A stretch of DNA of 64,000 bases from NCBI GenBank assembly GCA_035703165.1, contig DASSYR010000061.1, positions 1 to 64,000 on the forward strand, read 5' to 3'. How positions within the stretch are numbered: the stretch's first letter is position 1; each line of letters begins with the position of its first letter. This document shows, one piece after another, positions 1-8,613 of the stretch. A program made the position numbers and the translations under genes. This DNA is from AWTP1-9 sp035703165. Its GTDB lineage: Bacteria; Bacteroidota; Bacteroidia; Chitinophagales; Chitinophagaceae. The notes below the pieces were generated by a model. That model saw nothing but the letters and a program-made list of their open reading frames with translations, made no database searches and was not told where the DNA came from.

Positions 1-895
1 CTTTTAGTTTGTTGAGTTGGGTTTGGGCTTGCTGCATTTGTTGTTGTATGTATTGCCGGGGGTTTATTCCTGTTCCGGTAAACTGGTTTTGTACCAGGTT
101 TTGTATATCGGCTCTGGTTTGCAGGCCGGCTAAACTGGAGCCCCCTCCAAAGGGGGAGAGTCCGTCATCGGGCATACGGAATAAACTGGCGAGCATGCTG
201 TTCTTTTTCATGAATTGTTGAAAGGTGGATAGTTTACTTAGTTGGGCGAGGGCTTTCTTTTCTATCTTCCTGGGGTCTTTGAGTATTTGTTTGTATTCGT
301 TTATTTGTGCCTGGTAGTAATAAACTTGTTTGTTTAGCTTTTTTAATTCTTTGGCGAATCCAAATTTGCTGAGTTGTTCTTTTAATTGGTCTCGTCTTTG
401 TTTAAGGTATTGTTTTATTTCTGTGGCGCTTTGTAGTTTGCTTTGCATGTTTTGCAGTTGGGCAAGGGTGGTGTTAATTTTTTCTTTTTGGGGTATTTGG
501 TTTGTGTATTTGTCTAAAAATTTCAGTGTGGTGATCTGGCTGTCGAGGGCGGGTATGTATTCTTTAATGTTGCCGGGGGTCAGGGTCTGGGCTTTTTTTA
601 GTTTGGCTTGCAGGTTGGCTATTTGTTGTTTGCTACGGGCAAAGATTTCTTTGGCGGCGAGGCTGTCTATTTTATAGAGTTTGTGGTAAAGTTTTTCTTC
701 TTGCCGGCTGAATTGTTTAAGGGCTTTCTGGGTCTTGCGGGTGATGTTGTTTTCTATCTGGCTGGCTTTGCGAAGGGTTGCCTGGTAGTAGCGGGGGGGA
801 ATTTTTGCCTGGGATAGCAACAGGCTGTCGCTTAGCTGGCTATACAAAACCTGGCTTATAAGGCTCGTCATCAACAGGGATAAGATTGTCTTCAA
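1..895 (-). CDS. Secreted coiled-coil protein, partial (3' end outside window)
   Basis: The reading frame stays open from about 895 to the left window edge, so the C-terminus is missing. The first in-frame ATG is at 871. A TTG eight codons upstream (893-895) gives a better N-terminus, MKTILSLLMTSLISQ, which reads as a signal peptide, and an in-frame stop lies just above it. The mature part (about 280 residues visible) is rich in Gln, Lys, Leu and Ala with long helical stretches, suggesting a periplasmic or surface coiled coil. A Gly-rich turn (GGGSS) follows near residue 250. Codons end in C far more often (GCC, AGC, ACC, ATC) than in the neighbouring genes. I do not recognise a named family and assign no function. 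Confidence 0.7.
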   Translation of the reverse strand, partial: MKTILSLLMTSLISQVLYSQLSDSLLLSQAKIPPRYYQATLRKASQIENNITRKTQKALKQFSRQEEKLYHKLYKIDSLAAKEIFARSKQQIANLQAKLKKAQTLTPGNIKEYIPALDSQITTLKFLDKYTNQIPQKEKINTTLAQLQNMQSKLQSATEIKQYLKQRRDQLKEQLSKFGFAKELKKLNKQVYYYQAQINEYKQILKDPRKIEKKALAQLSKLSTFQQFMKKNSMLASLFRMPDDGLSPFGGGSSLAGLQTRADIQNLVQNQFTGTGINPRQYIQQQMQQAQTQLNKLK

Positions 896-1156
896 AGGGT
901 TTAAATTGATAATAAGGGTACGATTCGTTTGTTACGCAGAGTTAGTACTTTTTTCTAAACAAAAAAAATATTTATCCTGATTTTTGTCAGGTTCCTTTAA
1001 AAAATCTTAGACATATAAAAAATATTTTTAATAAGCGGTGAGCCGGGATAGCTAAAAAGAGGAATAGCTTAAAAATGAGTAAGTTCAAACATACATCTTA
1101 TAAAAATAAGGGATATTTTTTACAACAGGTGGGATAAGAAAATACAAAATTGTAGC
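896..1156. other. Intergenic gap, no gene seen
   Basis: AT-rich spacer between two minus-strand genes. It contains a short hairpin, CCTGA-loop-TCAGG near 975-992, without a convincing T-tract. No conserved small protein or RNA was recognised. Confidence 0.5.
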
Positions 1157-1420
1157 CTATTGATTCAACTTTTCTTTTACTCGTTGTTTAAAATCATCAG
1201 AAACCTTAACCGCAGGACGATCATTAATACTTTCAAAATAGGCTTTTAGTGACTTATCAATTTGGTTGGATTGTTTCTCAAAATTTTCGCAACATTTGCA
1301 AAAATAAATGTGAAATTTCATTTCAAGTTTTTGCCTGAAAGAAAGCTTTTCTTCTTTGTTTTTTAAAATAAGCAAAGAAGTTTCGTTACAATTGTTCAAT
1401 ATTTTCTTAAGATATCCCAT
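1157..1420 (-). CDS. ZAS-type zinc anti-sigma factor (87 aa)
   Basis: Small cytoplasmic protein that probably binds and inhibits the sigma factor encoded just before it. It contains the ZAS zinc motif His37-x3-Cys41-x2-Cys44, with a further Cys11, plus an extra Cys43. These are the same positions as the zinc and redox residues I remember for RsrA of Streptomyces. The C-terminal segment (DDFKQRVKEKL) also resembles the tail of small ZAS proteins. No membrane segment is present, so it is a soluble regulator. Its ATG directly abuts the TAA of the sigma gene (TAAATG), which implies translational coupling. The partnership with the sigma factor is inferred from position and family; whether it senses redox or something else is unknown. 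Confidence 0.75.
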   Translation of the reverse strand: MGYLKKILNNCNETSLLILKNKEEKLSFRQKLEMKFHIYFCKCCENFEKQSNQIDKSLKAYFESINDRPAVKVSDDFKQRVKEKLNQ

Positions 1421-2002
1421 TTAACTTATAGCTCCCCTTTTTTCAAGGCAATTTCGCAATAATGTTTTGGAACGAAAAATCGTTATCCAATAATTAGACG
1501 GCGTAATATTATGCTCCTTACAAATATCTTCAGATTTTTTTTCGTCCAAAAACTTAGATACAAAAACAGATCTGAGTTTGGGGGGCATTTTCTCAAGACA
1601 TGAGCCTAATATACTTTGGAATTCTTTGCCAAGAAGGTATGAATCTGCTGCGTTTGAAAAATAATTCTCATTAATTTTTTTAACCCACCTCCCATAATTA
1701 TCTTTTTGAAAAAAAGAATCTTCAAACGTTTCCTGGGTTTGATCAAGATAAAATGAAAAATTATTGGTAGCTTTTAACTTCCGGTAATAGTCAACTATTT
1801 TATTTTTCAATATTGCCATTAACCAGGTCTTTTCAGAAGCAACGCCATTATAGGTTTCCCTGTTTTTGTATGCAGAAAGAAAGGTGTCCTGAACCAGATC
1901 TTCAGCCTCCTCTTTTTTCCCGATTTTATAATAAGCATAGGAGTACAAATAATCGGCATAATCATCTACCCACCTTGTAAAATTTAATGTATGTGACTGC
2001 AT
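1421..2002 (-). CDS. ECF-type RNA polymerase sigma factor (193 aa)
   Basis: Sigma-70 family protein of extracytoplasmic-function size. Region 2 is seen near residues 10-85 (YAYYKIGKKEEAEDLVQDTF, then a WLMAILKNKIVDYYRK segment). Region 4 is near 130-190, with a helix-turn-helix ending TIFRSKTLLRNCLEK. Region 3 and the sigma-1 region are absent, as expected for an ECF factor. It is the third of four co-directional genes (tlpA, DUF6029, sigma, anti-sigma), 73 bp behind the DUF6029 gene, and it is followed without a gap by a ZAS anti-sigma factor. Its targets are not visible; autoregulation of this locus is a reasonable guess only. Confidence 0.9.
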   Translation of the reverse strand: MQSHTLNFTRWVDDYADYLYSYAYYKIGKKEEAEDLVQDTFLSAYKNRETYNGVASEKTWLMAILKNKIVDYYRKLKATNNFSFYLDQTQETFEDSFFQKDNYGRWVKKINENYFSNAADSYLLGKEFQSILGSCLEKMPPKLRSVFVSKFLDEKKSEDICKEHNITPSNYWITIFRSKTLLRNCLEKRGAIS

Positions 2003-2075
2003 GCAGAAGAATACTCACTTTTGATTCTCACAAATATAAATCAAAAATAAGTGCCTCTTATCCTTTGAAACAATT

Positions 2076-3731
2076 TTAAAAACTAAAATTAACGTTTAGG
2101 TTCAGGCCAGCACTTTGAGGCACAAATCTACAAACACCTCCCACGCAAATTAAACCGCCTCGCTGCCGTCCGTAACTTAACTGAACACGGGAAGAGCCTT
2201 TGTTGAATGAAGCGCCAAAATTGTAAAAATGAAGTTGTTCATCAACCACATCATTGCCATAGTTGTATAAATCCATAGCAAATACAGACCAAACGGAATT
2301 AAAATTAAATTCGAGTAAAGAAGCTGCCCAGTTTTTATAACTTGCGTCTGCCCACTGATGTTGTAACTCCCACCGTATGGATTTGGATTTAGTAAGTTTA
2401 TGTGTATTATCAATTACCACTGTGTTTGCATTTACTTCCCCGGTTTCTTCCAATACATAGCGGGAGTTATAATATTGGTTTAAATAGGTAATTACGGATG
2501 ACCATTTGTTACTCCACTTTTTTCTGATTTCTATACTGGCATCACGGTAGTATTTTTGTCCTGATGCAAACAAATCTGCTTTATACTTTCTTTCAGACGC
2601 ATCGTATCTCCCTTTTAAACCATACCACTGAGCATAATTAACAGATACATTGGTTCCATATTTACCACCCAAAAAGCTTTCTTTTTTAAACTTAAAAAAT
2701 AAATCAATCTGCCATCCTATTTCACCCGCTTTATTCCTGTCAGGCTCAAAACTCAAACCGGGTTGTGCGGAGTAAACATAAATATTGGTAAGACTATAAT
2801 CGTATTGTTTTGTAAGCGCCGGAATATAATTTACGATTCCCTGGTTGTAAACATTACCCGCCAGGTTTCGTTGAGAATAAAAACTAAAGTTTTCAAGTCG
2901 TCTGAAGTTTGCATTTATTCCAAAACCACTTTTTGAATACCCGATGTTAAACAAATAGGCATCTCCATCAAAAGGCAATTCGGGTCTTATTCTTCCATAT
3001 TCTACTAAAGCATCGGTTGATTTAAACGCATATTCAAAATCAGTTGTAAAACCTCCCTTTGAAAAATCGCCTCTTACAGAAGTAAGGTAGGTATTATCTT
3101 TTAAGCCTGGTACCCCTGTTATTTCTTCGTTTCGGTTTACATAACTAAAACCCAACCCAAATTTTACTTTTTGAGCTTTAAATAATGAGGAAAGAACAAT
3201 ATCTGTATTTAATCCTCCAATTTTCCCATCAGTAAAATTAAATCCTATACCATTTCTTTGTTTACCATACAAAGCCGTAATGCTTATTGGCTCTACGGGG
3301 GAATATTTTATCATTCCACCTACTATAGAATTGGCTATCCCCAATTGCCTGTCTTCCCAGCTTCTTAATACCAACCCGCTTCCAAACTGATCATAAAAAT
3401 GCCCTGCCGTTACATCCAAACGTATTTTCTCGTTTCGGTAATTAATAAAATAAGTTCCTAAATGAGTTTTATCAAGCTCGGGCGAATAATTAAGCAATGC
3501 TTTGGGCTCATAAGATTCTAATTGTGCTCCTGCTGTAAATTTTTTAAGCTTATAGTCTATCCTTAAGTAGTTATTGGAACGGAATCGCTGGCGTGCTTCT
3601 ATTTCTTCCAATTTTATTTTGGAATCGTCAATGTACAAAGATGAGTTAGACTCAAAACCTCCGCTTAACTGTGCCCTGGTGAAATAGGTGCTAAATAATA
3701 AAAAAACAAATAATAATTTTTTGCAATTCAT
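2076..3731 (-). CDS. DUF6029-family outer-membrane protein (551 aa)
   Basis: Begins with a signal peptide (MNCKKLLFVFLLFSTYF, cleavage near ...TRAQ) and is then dominated by alternating hydrophobic and polar residues typical of transmembrane beta strands. It ends in LNLNVNFSF, an aromatic C-terminal beta signal of the kind recognised by the BAM complex. Overall length and N-terminal sequence fit the DUF6029 family of Bacteroidota. It starts 3 bp after the TlpA gene, so the two are almost certainly co-transcribed. Function is unknown; the pairing with a thioredoxin-like protein suggests a redox or assembly partner at the envelope, which is inference. Confidence 0.8.
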   Translation of the reverse strand: MNCKKLLFVFLLFSTYFTRAQLSGGFESNSSLYIDDSKIKLEEIEARQRFRSNNYLRIDYKLKKFTAGAQLESYEPKALLNYSPELDKTHLGTYFINYRNEKIRLDVTAGHFYDQFGSGLVLRSWEDRQLGIANSIVGGMIKYSPVEPISITALYGKQRNGIGFNFTDGKIGGLNTDIVLSSLFKAQKVKFGLGFSYVNRNEEITGVPGLKDNTYLTSVRGDFSKGGFTTDFEYAFKSTDALVEYGRIRPELPFDGDAYLFNIGYSKSGFGINANFRRLENFSFYSQRNLAGNVYNQGIVNYIPALTKQYDYSLTNIYVYSAQPGLSFEPDRNKAGEIGWQIDLFFKFKKESFLGGKYGTNVSVNYAQWYGLKGRYDASERKYKADLFASGQKYYRDASIEIRKKWSNKWSSVITYLNQYYNSRYVLEETGEVNANTVVIDNTHKLTKSKSIRWELQHQWADASYKNWAASLLEFNFNSVWSVFAMDLYNYGNDVVDEQLHFYNFGASFNKGSSRVQLSYGRQRGGLICVGGVCRFVPQSAGLNLNVNFSF

Positions 3732-3734
3732 AGT

Positions 3735-4217
3735 CTATTGGTTTTCTTTAATCACTTGATATAACTCTTGTTCATTACCGGCTACATAACCTGCGTGACG
3801 GTATATAATTTTCCCATTTTTAATAACTAATGTATATGGAATATTTGCTATATTAAGTTCCCGTTTCAAATTTTGATTTTTGTCTAATAAAATATTGAAA
3901 CTCCAGCCTTTCCCATTTACCAGTGGCTGCACTCTTTTTGCGGTACGACTGTCATCTTCAGAAATTGCGTAAAACTCAAATTTTAACTCTTTATTCCAGT
4001 TATCAAAGTCTTCATTTATTGCAGTAAGTTCATTAATACAGGGGATACACCAGGTAGCCCAAAAAGAAAGAACGACAGGCTTATCTTTTAATTCATTAAG
4101 TTGTTGAGTTTGAAAGTCTTGGCCTTCAAGGGTACTTAGTTTAATATTGGGAATTTCCTGGGCATTAACACCAAAACGTAACAAAGAAAGAAAACCTATT
4201 AACAGTATTTTGCGCAT
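3735..4217 (-). CDS. TlpA-like periplasmic thioredoxin-fold protein
   Basis: Exported thiol-disulfide oxidoreductase of the TlpA/AhpC-TSA class. I chose the ATG at 4217, giving MRKILLIGFLSLLRFGVNAQ as a signal peptide, rather than the in-frame start seven codons upstream. The mature protein carries SFWATWCIPC with the active-site Cys57-Ile-Pro-Cys60, and a cis-proline region (NIPYTLV) near residue 125, both hallmarks of the fold. It is the first gene of a likely operon with DUF6029, the ECF sigma factor and the anti-sigma factor, and is divergent from an Omp28-like lipoprotein that also has a CxxC motif. Likely reductant of periplasmic disulfides; the substrate is unknown. Confidence 0.88.
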   Translation of the reverse strand: MRKILLIGFLSLLRFGVNAQEIPNIKLSTLEGQDFQTQQLNELKDKPVVLSFWATWCIPCINELTAINEDFDNWNKELKFEFYAISEDDSRTAKRVQPLVNGKGWSFNILLDKNQNLKRELNIANIPYTLVIKNGKIIYRHAGYVAGNEQELYQVIKENQ

Positions 4218-4337
4218 ATCATAGTATTTACCACACATAGAGACGGTTATCCGGGCTTTTCATTACAAAAAATGTCATCTTTTTTGTAATGAATCAATAT
4301 TTCGTACGTATATATCAATAAATAAAAATAGGACGCT

Positions 4338-5411
4338 ATGAAAAATATAGGGAGATGGTCGTTTTTTGTTGTAAATGTGCTTTTGTTTTATGCATGTACA
4401 AAAGTAGAGTCTGATTTTACAACGGATGAAAAGCCGATAGACATTCCACAACAGGAAAGAATAACCCTTAACGCAAGCTCCTATACGGTGACTGCAGGTA
4501 GCACAGTTTCTTTTACAGTATTATCTTCTTTAAATAATACCAATGTAACAGGGCAGAGTAAAGTATATGTTAATAACTCCTTAATTTCAGGCAACAGCTT
4601 TACATTTACTACGGAAGGAACATTTACCGTATATTCTAAAAAAGATACACTAACTTCCAATACAGTAAATATTAATGTAACATCTACTCCACCCCCTCCC
4701 TCTGAAACCCGCTACCAGCACAGAGTACTTGTGGAAGAATATTCGGGAACATGGTGTGGCAATTGCCCGAGACTTTTATATGGGGTGGATTTATTGCATC
4801 AGCAAACCGCTAAAGCCATAGTTACAAGTATTCATTTATTTAATAATGATCCGTTTATTACTTCCGATGGCAACTCACTGGCTGCCAACCAGGGAGTGTA
4901 TGGTGTTCCAAGTGCTAAAATTAATCGTCTTACGGATTGGACCGGTCCACAATACGAAAACGTGCCGCAGGTATTGGCCGCTATTCAGTCTTCTTCAACA
5001 ACCGGGCTGGCTATAAGCTCAACTGTTAGTGGGTCTAATCTAAATATTAAAGTTAAGTTTGCTTACTCAATCCCATTAAGCGGATCGTCAGCAAAGCTCA
5101 CTGTATATCTGGTTGAAGATAATTTATATTATACTCAAAGAAACTATTCATCAAATCTTTACGGAGGTTTGGCTTACATTCCAAACTTCAGATACGATGG
5201 AGTTTTACGTAAAATAGTTAGCCCACTTGGTGGCGATGATATTCCTACTTCCGGAAACTTAAATGAAAAAAATTACACCATTACGCTCCCATCCAATATT
5301 TCTAACGTAAACTATGCGAAAATAGTAGCTTTTGTTACCAATAGTGCGGGAAAAGTAGTGAATGTGTTAGATGCTTATATCGGGGTAGAAAAAGGATTTG
5401 AGGTTTTGTAA
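4338..5411 (+). CDS. Omp28-like lipoprotein with a CxxC motif (357 aa)
   Basis: Lipoprotein with a lipobox ending at Cys20 (VLLFYAC). Residues about 40-115 form an Ig-like, Thr/Ser-rich beta domain. A proline stretch (PPPPS) then links to the Omp28-type domain, which begins EEYSGTWCGNCPR with a thioredoxin-like Cys140-Gly-Asn-Cys143. The rest is a beta-rich C-terminal domain. It is divergent from tlpA across a 120 bp AT-rich gap that must hold both promoters. Omp28-related proteins are common in Bacteroidota; their role is poorly known. A strong terminator follows at 5434-5467, so it is probably monocistronic. Confidence 0.82.
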   Translation: MKNIGRWSFFVVNVLLFYACTKVESDFTTDEKPIDIPQQERITLNASSYTVTAGSTVSFTVLSSLNNTNVTGQSKVYVNNSLISGNSFTFTTEGTFTVYSKKDTLTSNTVNINVTSTPPPPSETRYQHRVLVEEYSGTWCGNCPRLLYGVDLLHQQTAKAIVTSIHLFNNDPFITSDGNSLAANQGVYGVPSAKINRLTDWTGPQYENVPQVLAAIQSSSTTGLAISSTVSGSNLNIKVKFAYSIPLSGSSAKLTVYLVEDNLYYTQRNYSSNLYGGLAYIPNFRYDGVLRKIVSPLGGDDIPTSGNLNEKNYTITLPSNISNVNYAKIVAFVTNSAGKVVNVLDAYIGVEKGFEVL

Positions 5412-5433
5412 AATTTTAATTTAATTATTGATT

Positions 5434-5467
5434 AACCAGTTTGTCATTAATGATAAACTGGTTTTTT
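5434..5467 (+). terminator. Rho-independent terminator after the Omp28-like gene
   Basis: A nearly perfect palindrome starts AACCAGTTTGTCATTA and ends TAATGATAAACTGGTT, with a stem of about 14 bp and a tiny loop, followed by a run of T. It lies 23 bp after the stop codon. Confidence 0.85.
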
Positions 5468-5737
5468 CATTACAACGAGATTATGCTTTTGCTGGATTGG
5501 TATATTCATTAAAAAATCTGTTTTTAAAATAAATGCCTTTATACTTTTTAATTAAATACTTATCCACTACGTATCTCGATAAGATTCATTCAAATTCCAA
5601 AACAAGAAATGAAATTCCTTCTTCACGACAACTGTGTTATGCTGGTTTCTTAAAAAATATGTCCTGATTTTCTTTTACGCAATAACATACAATTATCATA
5701 ATTCGCTAAATTTTGAATATTTATATTCGTTGTATTA
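5468..5737. other. Intergenic region before the J-domain gene
   Basis: The whole gene-free stretch is 5412-5737 (326 bp): a terminator, then about 270 bp of AT-rich sequence. A TATATTCG close to the -7 consensus TAnnTTTG lies about 15 bp before the next ATG. I see no small ORF, RNA gene or repeat here. Confidence 0.4.
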
Positions 5738-6388
5738 ATGGATATTAAAGATTATTATAAAATTCTCAATATTGCTTCTACAGCTTCTACTTCGGAAATA
5801 AAAAAAGCATATCGAAAGATGGCATTACGATATCATCCCGACACAAATAAAGGCAACTCCGCAATGGAAACACAGTTTCGGGAAATTAAAGAAGCATACG
5901 AAGTTCTTATCAATCCGGTAAAAAGAGAGGAATACAATTACAAAAGATGGTATAATCGTACTATTGGAAAATCCTTTATTTACAAACCTACAAATGCGCA
6001 GGAGGTATTCATTGAATGTAAAAAATTAAATGTCTATTTATCTGGCACAAATCCTTTTCAAATTGATTATGATGCATTAAATCACCATATACTGGAAATA
6101 TTATCTGATACTAACCGCGAAATCTTATTGCAACTGAATGAACACTCATTAACAAATGAGGTTATAACTTTATTATTACAAGCTGCTAATACCTTGCCTT
6201 ACAAATACCAGCCGAGAATTATTGAAAGTTTAATACAACTGGCAGGGGCAGATAGAGAAATACAGGGAAAAATTGAACTATATAGGAAACGCCAACAACA
6301 AAAAGCCTTGTTTGACAAGTACAAGGTAACGGCGGTAATCATTCTGACATTAATGATCTGTTTAATTATTTATTTGTCATCAAAATAA
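5738..6388 (+). CDS. Membrane-anchored J-domain (DnaJ-like) protein (216 aa)
   Basis: Residues 4-70 form a J domain (DYYKILNI, helix II KKAYRKMALRYH) with the essential His33-Pro34-Asp35 that stimulates the Hsp70 ATPase. The Gly/Phe-rich, zinc-finger and C-terminal substrate domains of true DnaJ are absent. A helical middle region of unknown function follows, and the protein ends in a single hydrophobic segment, about 195-213 (VTAVIILTLMICLIIYL), so it is probably tail-anchored with the J domain in the cytoplasm. It should recruit DnaK to the inner membrane. It converges with the molybdenum enzyme gene, the two stop codons being adjacent. Confidence 0.85.
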   Translation: MDIKDYYKILNIASTASTSEIKKAYRKMALRYHPDTNKGNSAMETQFREIKEAYEVLINPVKREEYNYKRWYNRTIGKSFIYKPTNAQEVFIECKKLNVYLSGTNPFQIDYDALNHHILEILSDTNREILLQLNEHSLTNEVITLLLQAANTLPYKYQPRIIESLIQLAGADREIQGKIELYRKRQQQKALFDKYKVTAVIILTLMICLIIYLSSK

Positions 6389-8596
6389 TTACACCCAGCT
6401 AAAGCCTTCATTTCTTATTGGCAGGCTATAGGGTCTATACCCGGCAGCGGCTAATGCATTACACAATGCGGGGGCAACGGTTGGCAAACCTACCTCTCCC
6501 ACTCCACCGGGTTCTTCATTACTTTCAACAGCATAAATCTCTACGGGTGGCATTTCATTATAGTTTAAGAGTTCATAACTGAAAAAACCATCTTGTACTA
6601 CGCGGTTATTGGTTATGGTTATTTCTCCTTTTAAGGCCTGTGTTAAGGCAAATGCTAATCCGCCTTCCATCTGATTTTTTAGTCCATCGGGATTTATTAC
6701 TACTCCGCAATCAATAGCACCCACAACCCTTGTTATTCGAAATTTCTTAGGGCCTAACAATTCAATCTCGATGGCATGAGCTGCATAAGAATTAGCGAAA
6801 ATAAAGGAATGCGTTGCCAACCCGATAAAATGGTTGGGTTTACGTGGCTCTTTCCATCCAATTTTATCAGCCACCATTTTTAACACACCGGCTATTCTTT
6901 TTGGAGACTGCACATGTGCCCCGGGTCCATCGCCTGTTTTAAAATCCGGACGGTTTTCTAACATTGACAACCGAAACTCCAACGGATCTTTTTTTATTTT
7001 GGCAGCTATCTCATCTATAAAGCTTTCCACAGGAAATGTATTAACACAAATGTCAACCGAACGTAACCATCCACGATTAATATTCATATTAACACCTGTG
7101 TAACCGGTATATATGTTGGAAACATCATAACAAAAACCCCTGTCTGCCCCATCCATTTCCGGAGCATTTTTGCTTTCAGGGTTATCCGTCATATATGCTA
7201 TCGGGGTACCTAATACATGGTGCTGCCAGGCAATTAAATTTCCTTTCTCATCGGTATTAGCTGTTAACTTATGGTAATTAGCTGGCCGATAAATGCCGTA
7301 TCGAATATCATCTGTTCTTTCCCACAACAATTTAACAGGCTTATCCATTTGCTGTGCTATTTTTACCGCTTCTATCGCAAAATCAAAATGCAGTCTCCTG
7401 CCAAAGGCACCACCCATCAAAGTAAGATTCAATTTAATATTTTCTTTTTTTAATCCACATTCCTTTGCTATTGTATTTACTGCCCAGTCTGGCAATTGCA
7501 AACCACCCCACAATTCACATTTTTCTCCATTTACTGCTGCCACAAAGTTTACGGGTTCTAACGTGGCGTGGGCTAAAAAAGGTTCGGAGTAGGTGGCCAT
7601 AATTTCGTTTTTACCAATAAATTTTTTTACGTCCCCCTTTGTATAAACTTCAAACTGTGGCCTTTCATTTGCCTTTACTGCAAAGGTTTTAAATAATTCT
7701 TCGGTGCTTTCGCCATTTTGCTTCCCTTCATCCCAGGTTATGTTTAACAATTTTCTCGCTTTTATGGCAGCCCATATATTGGTAGCAATAACGGCAACGC
7801 CTGCTCTGACATGCATGGGGGCTTCGGTGCCTGTATAAGATACCACCTTTATTACACCGGGAACTCTTTTTGCAGCGGCATCATCTACACTGATTAATTT
7901 ACCATTTAATACAGGGCATCGTTCTGAAACCGCATACAACATCCCATCTACTTTTATATCAATTCCGTATTTAGCTTTTCCGGTTAATATATCTTTTAAG
8001 TTTGAACGTTTTTCAGATTTTCCAATTAGTTTAAAATCTCTTGGGCTTTTTAAATTTACTTCTTTGGGAACCGGTAATGTTGCTGCTTTACAAACCAATT
8101 CACCATATTTAATTCGCTGATTGGTAATGGTATTAACTACTTCTCCCATATCAGCAGCACAGGAAGTGGGCGCAATATTCCAAACTTTTGCTGCAGCGGC
8201 AATTAGCATGGCCTTTGCCGTGGCGCCGGCCTTACGCAAAGTATTGTACATTTCCAGTATGCTCTGGCTTCCTCCTGTATCATGTTCGCCCGGTTTCATG
8301 GTACCATAAGGGGCCAATTCTGATTTTACGTCTTTGAAATCAACATCCAACTCTTCAGCCACAATCATGGGTAATGCAGTATCTACCCCTTGCCCCGACT
8401 CCTGCTTAGCCACATACACAGTTACTTTGCCTTTTTTATCAATTTTTAAATATGCATTGGGTTGAAAAAACTGGCATTCATCATCTTGCAATGCCAATGC
8501 TTTGTGGCCGGGCAACATAAAACCAATAATCAAACTTCCTGACGAAAAGGAAGATAACTTGATAAAATAACGACGATTAATTTTTACCTTCTGCAT
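6389..8596 (-). CDS. Molybdopterin-binding subunit of a xanthine dehydrogenase-family oxidoreductase (735 aa)
   Basis: Large subunit of a molybdenum hydroxylase of the isoquinoline 1-oxidoreductase beta type. The N-terminus is a twin-arginine signal (INRRYFIKLSS, hydrophobic stretch, HKALA), so the folded enzyme is exported to the periplasm. Molybdopterin-binding elements are seen, including QESGQGVDTALP near residue 65, a GGAFGRR motif in the middle and GGVGEVGLPTVAPAL near the end, where the Glu is the family's catalytic base. The small 2Fe-2S subunit gene ends 17 bp upstream in the same direction. No FAD subunit gene is present, as is usual for this two-subunit class. The substrate, probably an aldehyde or N-heterocycle, cannot be read from sequence. 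Confidence 0.88.
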   Translation of the reverse strand: MQKVKINRRYFIKLSSFSSGSLIIGFMLPGHKALALQDDECQFFQPNAYLKIDKKGKVTVYVAKQESGQGVDTALPMIVAEELDVDFKDVKSELAPYGTMKPGEHDTGGSQSILEMYNTLRKAGATAKAMLIAAAAKVWNIAPTSCAADMGEVVNTITNQRIKYGELVCKAATLPVPKEVNLKSPRDFKLIGKSEKRSNLKDILTGKAKYGIDIKVDGMLYAVSERCPVLNGKLISVDDAAAKRVPGVIKVVSYTGTEAPMHVRAGVAVIATNIWAAIKARKLLNITWDEGKQNGESTEELFKTFAVKANERPQFEVYTKGDVKKFIGKNEIMATYSEPFLAHATLEPVNFVAAVNGEKCELWGGLQLPDWAVNTIAKECGLKKENIKLNLTLMGGAFGRRLHFDFAIEAVKIAQQMDKPVKLLWERTDDIRYGIYRPANYHKLTANTDEKGNLIAWQHHVLGTPIAYMTDNPESKNAPEMDGADRGFCYDVSNIYTGYTGVNMNINRGWLRSVDICVNTFPVESFIDEIAAKIKKDPLEFRLSMLENRPDFKTGDGPGAHVQSPKRIAGVLKMVADKIGWKEPRKPNHFIGLATHSFIFANSYAAHAIEIELLGPKKFRITRVVGAIDCGVVINPDGLKNQMEGGLAFALTQALKGEITITNNRVVQDGFFSYELLNYNEMPPVEIYAVESNEEPGGVGEVGLPTVAPALCNALAAAGYRPYSLPIRNEGFSWV

Positions 8597-8613
8597 ATAA
8601 GAAATTGAAAAAG

